Shown here: piece by piece, positions 57,104 to 64,000 of the stretch | Position numbering within the stretch: the first letter of the stretch is position 1 | How the letters are laid out: each line of letters opens with the position of its first letter | Assembly (NCBI GenBank): GCA_023213395.1 | Contig: CM041465.1 | Location: forward strand, 44,771,741-44,835,740 | DNA: 64,000 nt | Reading direction: 5' to 3' | Origin: Cycas panzhihuaensis | Lineage: Eukaryota; Cycadophyta | Program-made: the position numbers and the translations under genes | Notes under the pieces: generated by a model | The model's database searches: none | What the model saw: only the letters and a program-made list of their open reading frames with translations | What the model was told of the DNA's origin: nothing

Positions 57104-58011
57104 GTTTTCCAAATATACAAGGTTCATATAAACAACCTTTACTATTAATCATGGGAAGACCATGTACTATTTTCAATTTATGCATCAATTAAAGACGTGT
57201 AGTTTAAACAACCCATGCATTCATGTTATAACTTCTATTTAGGAGATATAGGTAGTAACAGTCTCTGTACATAAGAGTCTCCTTATAGTTTATACAAGTT
57301 ATTTTTCTGAAAACCCTTGGTTATAACATTATTTTGTTTGTTTGGACCATGCACTATCCTTGAGCAAATGTTACAATTACTTCTTGTTGTTCTTTCTCTC
57401 CAATAGAAATAAGGCTAGCTTTCAAATTTGGTACATATAAAACATTGTCCAGATATTGTAATTCTCTATTTGGCATAATGATTGAAACTTTTTCTACTCC
57501 TATAGCCTCTTAATCAATGTCATCACCAATGGTGACCTCTTGATTTACTTCCCACATTTGAAAGAACTATTCAAGTCTTCTAGTCATGTGTCGTGATGTA
57601 CTAGAGTTAATAAATCAAACATCATATTCATTTGAACCCATTTTGTATGTTGCAGCAACCAATTATTTTGATATCTTAGCATGTGACTTCTTTACTACAT
57701 TTGAAATTTGATCACATTACTTAGGTGGCCGTTGTTGTTATTGTCACTACTGCTACCTTTGCTATTGGGGTTGTTGTTGCTTCTATCGTTATTGATGTTG
57801 TTACTATTGCTATTATTGGGGTGGTTTCTATGATTGTTGTGTACATTGTTGTCATTTTGAACAATCCTTTTTGATGTGTCTTAATTTTTCATAGTTATAA
57901 CATTTCAGCTTATAATGTCCCTTAAGGCTTGTATATTTCCAAACAGTGTAATTTTTGGGATTGGTGAGTTTTTTGTGTGATTGTATTCATTATACCACCA
58001 CTACTAGCCAT
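57104..58011 (-). pseudogene. Copia H protease and shortened gag
   Basis: On the - strand from ATG 58011: MASSGGIMNTITQKTHQSQK, then within about 100 nt the zinc knuckle CYNYEKLRHIKKDC (second Cys now Tyr). The capsid part of gag is deleted. Next comes a stretch of about 46 codons very rich in Asn, then protease FINSSTSRHMTRRLE (DSG now NSS), and LDNVLYVPNLKASLIS. The Asn-rich stretch is in a shifted frame relative to the knuckle. Confidence 0.8.
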
Positions 58012-60003
58012 TTTTAAGTAACAAGCAACAAAAAAAAAAATGGAAATAAGGAAAAACATGCATAAAAATGAATAAAGAAGGCTATAAAAGTCTTCAGTCT
58101 ATGCACACATAGTTGGTATAAGTGGTTTTCTGCCTTGGTCTACTCATAGGTATTTGGAATACCACTGAAAAACTATCAAACTTGCTTTTTCACTAAAACT
58201 TTATACAAAAGTTTAGCATATGATAGCTACCAAATCAAAGATCTCAAAAAATTGATCATTGTGTTATGTTTATTTTTAAAACATAGGCTCCTAACAATTC
58301 AGAAATGGCTCTGGCACCCAAATAACTATGTGATTGGGGGCAAACATGTAAGAGGCTAGCTTATGGACTTCAAATCACTTTATAATTTAACTTAATATGA
58401 CAAAACTTTATAAAACGTTAAATATATCTTAATCAAAGTTTTTTTTTTTAAATATTTTTTGAGAATATTCCTCTAAAGGTGCATGGGCGGTAGATGGACC
58501 CCTTCACAAATTCAATTACATCTCATACAGAAATTCTTTTTTCAAAAAACTTTCTCTACTAGTGTATAATCAAACTGTCAACGGTCATTTTGATAGGTCA
58601 CATTAAGGGGTTTTGTTGCTCCAGGCATCATTGGGCATGTAATGAGGATTCCTCTTCCTCAACTATGCATTTGGCCTCCATTGATTTGTTTGACCTCATT
58701 ACTCTTTGTAATGAGCTTGAAAGTGTCTCAGTTTAGCTCCAAAGTGTTTGCTTGACCTCTGTTTAGGTGTTTGGCTACTCTATGACATCTTTTTAGTCAA
58801 TTTGTTTAGCCTCTTTCCATCTAGGCATGCTCGTTGTCCCTATGAATGCATTCAATAATGTGCTCTATTTGGCATCTTAGTTGGGTGTTCCTTTGTTTTG
58901 CTTTTAACAACGTCTATGTTCTCTAATTTATTTGACCCCTTCTACATTTATGTGTCTAAGGCGTACTATTTTTCTTTGTGTGACATCTCTCATTTACGTT
59001 GGCAAGTTTATAGCCTTTTTATAGGTTGTCTGTCTTCTCTACATTAGACATTCTTAGCTTCTAGTTTCTGTGCATGATGTTTGCTTCTCTGTTGAGCATC
59101 TTTGTGGGAATCTAGCTCTTTTGTAGTTTATGCATCTTCTTTATATGATCTTAACATCTCTATTCTGTCGTGTGCCCTTCATGGTGTCTTCTTCATTGTG
59201 GACGACTTTGATTTATTTATTTTTCATGTTGGCTTGTGGCTCTTTGCATCTTGCGTCTTGATCTAGTATCTTTTGTATGTTCAACCCTCTACAATATGAA
59301 GTTGTAGGTTGTTGATTATGATATAGGGTCGCCATAGTTGGCATGTTACACATACTAAAAAATTTTTGTGATTTTTTATATAGTTTATCAACTTTAGATT
59401 ATGAAATTGAGAATATTCCTTATGGAATATTCACATTTTAATATAATCCCTTTCAAAGTTGTCAACAATATATCATTTTAATACATTTTGATGATTAATC
59501 ATTTTTCAATAGAAATAATCATAGATTACTCAATAGAGATCATTTTATCATCGATCAATAAGGATTGACAATGAATAATACTTTGTCTAACATTAGGTTT
59601 TTAATAGGGGTTTAATCTTAGCCTATAAACACTTTAATGAGAGGATCTCATATGAGAGATCTTCAACTTCTACTGTCTTCAAAGACTATTTATCCAGTTA
59701 TATATGAATTTTTCCTCTTGTGTGTGAGATATGTTAGCTTGCATGTTTCATCAAGTTTGCAAATTGATGTATGACTTCCTGCATGCACATATTTCTTGTT
59801 GTATGTCTTTTTCAAGCCTATATGTTAAGTGTCTAATTACCTGTAATTTAAATTCTATAACATACATGTTAAAAAATTACCTTAATAACTAAATAACCTA
59901 ATTAAAAAGTAGAATGTGATGCATGTCACACATGTAAATCTTAACCATCAATAAGAGCCAACGTATTAACATCAATTACAACTAATAATATACCATGAAA
60001 CTA
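58012..60003 (-). other. Long leader of copia H
   Basis: Two kilobases between the PBS and the gag ATG with no recognised coding sequence. 58590-59320 is T-rich on the + strand, with recurring TTTG, CATCTTT and GTGTCT words. A (A)10 run lies near 58030 and a T run at 58440. Confidence 0.6.
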
Positions 60004-60015
60004 GCTCTGATACCA
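60004..60015 (-). other. Primer binding site of copia H
   Basis: TGGTATCAGAGC on the - strand, three bases inside the 5' LTR. Confidence 0.9.
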
Positions 60016-60018
60016 AGA

Positions 60019-60375
60019 TGTTGTAATAAGGTATGTAATGAGAACAACAATTGATAGGATTAACCATTAAAACCTTAGAAATTGATTCTAAAAATTTTAA
60101 TTTAATTTTTATTCAACAAAGTCTCGCATTATAATTTACTCAATAATCCTTACTTCTCACTCATTCATTTTCATAATTCACCTATATGTACTATATACAA
60201 TAATGAACATAATAATAATCCTAAATAATTTGATAGATATGAGGTGAGAGTTGTAACCCGCATTGATTCATTAATTCACAAACATAAAATAATCTTAAAC
60301 TAATTTAATACAAAAATTAAAGAGGAGGTCTATAACCTAAGGTTATGAACCATAAATAAACATTAATATTTAATA
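60019..60375 (-). repeat. 5' LTR of copia H
   Basis: + strand TGTTGTAATAAGG to TTTAATA (terminal CA mutated to TA), partner of 47888-48245. Confidence 0.93.
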
Positions 60376-60380
60376 GCCTA

Positions 60381-60633
60381 GTGCCATTAGGGCATGTAAT
60401 GTTAACTGAGATGACACTCTCACCTCGAAGAGGGTATTACTACTATTGAAAGTTTAATTTGTTATTATTATTTATACTGTTGTTATAATTTCATATTACT
60501 ATTGTAATTTATGATATTATTTTATGGATGAGTTATTTTTGGTTTATGGTGGAAATCTACTGTGATGAATGATTATTGTTGAAAGTTTTATGTTGCAATT
60601 ATTATTATTTCTGTCATACTTGTATGGGCATCA
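60381..60633 (+). repeat. LTR J, right part
   Basis: Continues LTR J after copia H. It has CCTCGAAGAGGG at about 60423 and ends near GGGCATCA. A PBS-like TTGGTATTAAAGC lies at 60639-60651, so J looks like a 5' LTR. The exact end is uncertain. Confidence 0.6.
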
Positions 60634-60651
60634 GTACGTTGGTATTAAAGC

Positions 60652-61199
60652 AAGGTGAACATGAATCTAGGTTTTTATCACATCATAGATTGGAGGAATT
60701 TTATTATTGATTTGTTGTGAAAAATACATTGATGCCTGTTATTTTATACTGATTCATTCATAAATATTCATCAATTCTACTAGCCATTGGACATCACTGA
60801 TGGTTGTTTTTTAGGAGTACACTAAGCATACTCCCTAACCTATGGGGTAGGGTTTTCAGTCAATGCATGGAGATCATCCCTTAAGATATTCATCATACCA
60901 ACACATAGTTTAATAGATCATTTATAGAGTATTCATCAAAATCAGAGATTACAACCCACATACGGATACAGAGTTATATTTAAGTAAGAATATTATGCCA
61001 TGGAGATATATTAGAAGAAAATTATGCCAAACACCTATTTATGTTTGCAGTGTTAGATATGTGGAACACTTTTTAAGCGTTACATAGGTATAGGCATTGC
61101 ACCGGAGCCCCTTTGCTTATGAGGCTACTATCTGTCATTCAATTGAATGATGTAAGAATGAAAGTGTTGACTTTCAATAAAGATAGTTGTAGATAAGTT
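60652..61199. other. Unassigned segment downstream of LTR J
   Basis: No domain recognised. It may be decayed interior of J or the upstream part of copia K. Confidence 0.35.
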
Positions 61200-62097
61200 T
61201 GAAGAGCATTGGTGTTAGCAAAAGGGGTCTGATATGGAATATTATATAAGCTTAACACTAGCATAATGAGTGCTAGTAGTTCCAGTTCAGTTGTTGTAGA
61301 ATGTAACAACAATGTAGATAGTACCCAAGTGTTGTTGATCGGTAAGAATATGTTATGGCATCAAAGATTGCGCCACATTAGAGAAAAAAGCCTCCATGAT
61401 TTACTCTTTAAAGTTATGGTTAAAGATATCTTTGGGATTGATAGCTCCTTTGATTTTGATTTTTATGAGTATTATGTTTATGGTAAATAGAATCATATAA
61501 GTTTTCCTTCTAGTTTTAAGAGAGCAAAGGGGATTTTGCAACTGGTATACAATAATGTTTTGGGGCTCATTGATGTACTCTCTCTAGGTGGATCCAAGTA
61601 TTTTATCTCATTCATTGATGATTTCTTAAGAAAGACAAGATTATACTTTCTCAAGTAGAAATTTAAAGTTTTCAACAAATTCAAAGCCTTGGTAAAAAAT
61701 TAGACTGATGCAAGGATCAAGGTGCTGAGCACTGATAATGGAAGTGAATTTTGATCAAATAAATTTTATCAGTTTTGTAAGTAGTATTGAATAATAAGGC
61801 AGAAGACAACTCCTTATACACCACAACAGAATGGAGTTGCTGAAAGGATGAATAAGACCTTGCTGAAAGATCAAGAAGTATGCTCAGTGCTGCTAGTTTA
61901 GGGAAGAAATTATGGGTTGAGGTTGTGACGACTATAAGCTACCTGATAAACAGATCATTGATGATTACTTTGGTAAATAAAATAACTGAAGAAGTGTGGT
62001 CTAGTAAGAAACTCTCTTGGTCACCTTAGAGTATTTGGTTATGAACCTTTTGTCAAATTCAAACTCCACAATAATGAGAGAAAAGAATGTTTTTCAT
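61200..62097 (+). pseudogene. Copia element K: pre-integrase and integrase, cut by copia L
   Basis: Broken frames give RALVLAKGV, then NMLWHQRLRHIREKSLHDLL (pre-integrase), KYFISFIDDFLRKTRLYFLK, STDNGSEF then a stop, TTPYTPQQNGVAERMNKTLL and LGHLRVFGYEPFVKF, ending NNERKECF at the LTR of copia L. No LTR of K is identified. Confidence 0.88.
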
Positions 62098-62266
62098 TGT
62101 CCATTATGAGAGGAAACCCTCTTTTTATACATTTGGTTTGTAACTACTATATGATTTAATGTAACAAATCATCTACATTAACTACAATAAGGGTCTAATG
62201 ACATTACCCCTTTTATCTTAATGATTCGATGCTAAGAGTTCTAAGATAAAACATTATCCTTTAACA
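62098..62266 (-). repeat. 3' LTR of copia L
   Basis: 169 bp. On the - strand it runs from TGTTAAAGGATAATG to CATAATGGACA, with a TATAAAAAG box. The purine tract ATTAAGAGAGGA lies next to it on the - strand. It interrupts the K integrase. The partner LTR is beyond the window. Confidence 0.88.
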
Positions 62267-62920
62267 TCCTCTCTTAATGTTTTATCATTTTTAGTCCAAA
62301 AATCTCTCCGAGTAATTGAAACTTATCTCTACTAAGAGATTTTATCAAAATATTTGCCACTTAGTTTGTTGTGGGACAATATACTAGATCAATCTCTTTA
62401 TTCTGCAGTTTTTCCTGAATAAAGTAATGGTTCACTTCTATGTGTTTTGTTTGTGCATGCAGAATGGGATTTTTGGTCAGCTTTATTGTACTCTGATTAT
62501 CACATAGTAAGGTAGTTGGTCCTTTTTCTAGTTGATTCATGTCTATTAGTAGTTGTCTGAGCCAGAGTGCATTAATTGTTGATTTGTACTCTGCTTCAAT
62601 TGATGAGAGTGCAATGGTTGGCTATTTTTTATTGTACTAGGAAATGACAGATAAGCCCAAGAAGAAGCAATATCCACTAGTAGATCTTTTGTCTTCTTTG
62701 TCTCCAGCCTAGTCAGAGTCGCAATATCTAAGTAGTTGTATTAATTTTTCTTTGGTGAATACCAGTTTCAGATCTACAATTTCTTTCAAGTATTGAAGTA
62801 TCCTTTTGGTTGCTTTCCAATGTCTTATCCTTGGTTTCTACATGTATCTGGATACCAATCCTACTAAGTATAAAATATCAGGCCTTGTGGCAGTTAAATA
62901 GATTAGGCTTCCAATGAACT
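62267..62920 (-). pseudogene. Copia L RNase H region
   Basis: - strand: LSSIEAEYKSTINALWLRQL-like sequence near 62530-62620, CDNQSTIKLTKNPILHAQTK near 62440-62510, and the end of RT (IGSLIYLTATRPDILYLVGL) near 62850-62920. Stops are scattered. Confidence 0.85.
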
Positions 62921-64000
62921 ACCTGTAGAGAGTGCTGTTGACAGTAGATTTGCCTCATTTGGGACTAAGCTGCAATTTACATCCATAGGAGTTGCATAAC
63001 CATTGCAATTCTCAATTTAAAATTTAATAAGCAAATCTTTGATGTATTTGCTTTGTGATAATGTGATTGAGCTTTCATTTTGTTCAACTTCTATTCCTAG
63101 ATAATAACTTAACCCAAATCTATCATTTTGAAATCCTTTTCTAACTGGCTTTTTATATCTAAGATGGATGTGGTGTCATCTTCTGTGAGTATCATATCAT
63201 CAACATAATTAACAATGATTGATATTTTTCTAGCATTTCTTTTTACATAAAGACTCGAATCTGAACTGCACCTATGAAAGCCATTTTGAGACAAGTGTTT
63301 ATCTAGCTTAGCATACCAGTCTCTAGGAGCTTGTTTTAACCCATACATAGCCTTCTTCAGTTTACATATTAGATGTTCTTGTCCCTGCCTGACATAGCCT
63401 TTTGGTTGTTGCATATAAACTTCTTCCTCTAGGTCCCTATTTAAGAAGGCACTTTTGACATCCAATTGGTAAATCTTCCAATTGTTTTGTGCTATTATTG
63501 CAATTACTATTCGCACAATATTTAGCTTGGCCATAGGGGAGAAGGCTTCATTAAAATTAATTCTTGCTGTTTGTGTATCATCTTGCTATAAGTCTTGCTT
63601 TAAAATTTTCTACTTTGCCATCAACTCCTTCTTTTACTTTATACACCTATTTGTAGTTGATGACCGATTTATGCACAGGTAGGCCCACTAGATCCCAAGT
63701 TTGATTTTTAGCAATGGCATCTATTTTTGCATCCATTGATGACCTCCACTCAGTTTTTTCCTTTACTTCTTCAAATGATTGAGGTTCTATTCTACTGAGA
63801 AAAGCTTGATGATGTTGACTCCTAGTTCTGTGTGTAAATATATCTCCCTTCCCATCTTCTATTATTTTGATGTATCATTTTGTTATTTTCTTCCCCCTTT
63901 TTAGTGCTTCAACAAGTGTCTCTTCTGATGATTGTTCTTCTTCAATGAAAGGAGTAGACTCTGATTCTTCTAAATTAGTTTTTGTTGTTATTCCAGATTC
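62921..64000 (-). pseudogene. Copia L reverse transcriptase, runs off the right edge
   Basis: From the right edge on the - strand: a linker (TPFIEEEQSSEETLVEALKK), RT start (EWRSSMDAKIDAIAKNQTWD; YKARLIAR-type remnant), then an open frame 63534-63109 with MAKLNIVRIVIAIIAQNNWK, YQLDVKSAFLNRDLEEEVYM, LKKAMYGLKQAPRDWYAKLD and the catalytic VNYVDDMILTEDD. A frame break lies near 63540-63600 and a stop in the Trp position of YKWVYK. Confidence 0.92.

Larger units (their letters stand above)
47888..60375 (-). mobile_element. Copia element H, hosting solo LTR S1 and copia I
   Basis: - strand Ty1-copia with LTRs of 358 and 357 bp and a perfect target duplication GCCTA (47883-47887 and 60376-60380). 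Without S1 and I it is about 6.2 kb. It has PBS, a leader of about 2 kb, a gag reduced to its start and zinc knuckle, protease, integrase, RT, RNase H and PPT. It sits within LTR J. Confidence 0.94.

Noticed and set aside
1-64000. CRISPR arrays, bacterial operons, phage defence or toxin systems
   Set aside because: Nothing of the kind is visible. The content is eukaryotic, with introns and LTR retrotransposons.

Overview
This window looks like nuclear DNA from a large, repeat-rich plant genome. It holds one recognisable host gene and is otherwise almost entirely LTR retrotransposons stacked inside one another. The host gene has plant-type introns and resembles the Arabidopsis RhoGAP At5g61530. 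The abundance of old, stop-ridden Ty1-copia and Ty3-gypsy copies that were never cleared, with a host gene whose first exons are not in reach, would fit a gymnosperm or another large-genome plant. That placement is inference. I saw no bacterial genes, rRNA, tRNA gene or CRISPR.

Region 1 (1-6632): tails of two decayed copia elements in opposite orientation (Z and Y), then five 3'-terminal exons of a RhoGAP gene (3606-5026, + strand) with one GC-AG intron. An old tandem duplication of about 420 bp lies just downstream and carries a poly(A) signal in each copy.

Region 2 (6633-40482): a nest read from LTR pairs, primer binding sites (PBS), polypurine tracts (PPT) and target-site duplications (TSD). 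Gypsy A (7235-32556, +, TSD TATAC) contains copia B (11108-30871, -). B contains gypsy C (13387-20110, -, TSD GCTAG) and copia D (24434-29899, +). Next to A lies E (32939-37059, +, TSD AATAA), a decayed copia-like element with matching 323-bp LTRs but about 2.9 kb of unrecognised interior. A and E both lie between two copies of one LTR family (6633-6893 and 40213-40482), so both may sit inside an older copia F whose pol survives at 37270-40150.

Region 3 (41305-64000): a tandem pair of LTR-like repeats (41305-41984), then a very decayed gypsy G (42251-47676, -). G carries an internally deleted element M (45476-46261, TSD AATCA) and is cut by LTR J. J is itself split by copia H (47888-60375, -, TSD GCCTA). 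H holds a solo gypsy LTR S1 (49025-49595, TSD TTACC) and copia I (51430-57103, +, TSD GTTTT). The window ends in copia K (+), interrupted by copia L (-), which runs off the right edge.

Every retroelement here is broken. C is the best preserved: its main pol lesions are single-base changes of the C-to-T or G-to-A type. The relationships between elements are insertion events in time rather than shared functions. No novel functional system was found. The points most worth checking are the RhoGAP with Lys where the arginine finger should be, its GC-AG intron and duplicated 3' end, the unexplained interior of E, the long hairpin in D gag, and the roughly 2-kb leaders of copia B and H.
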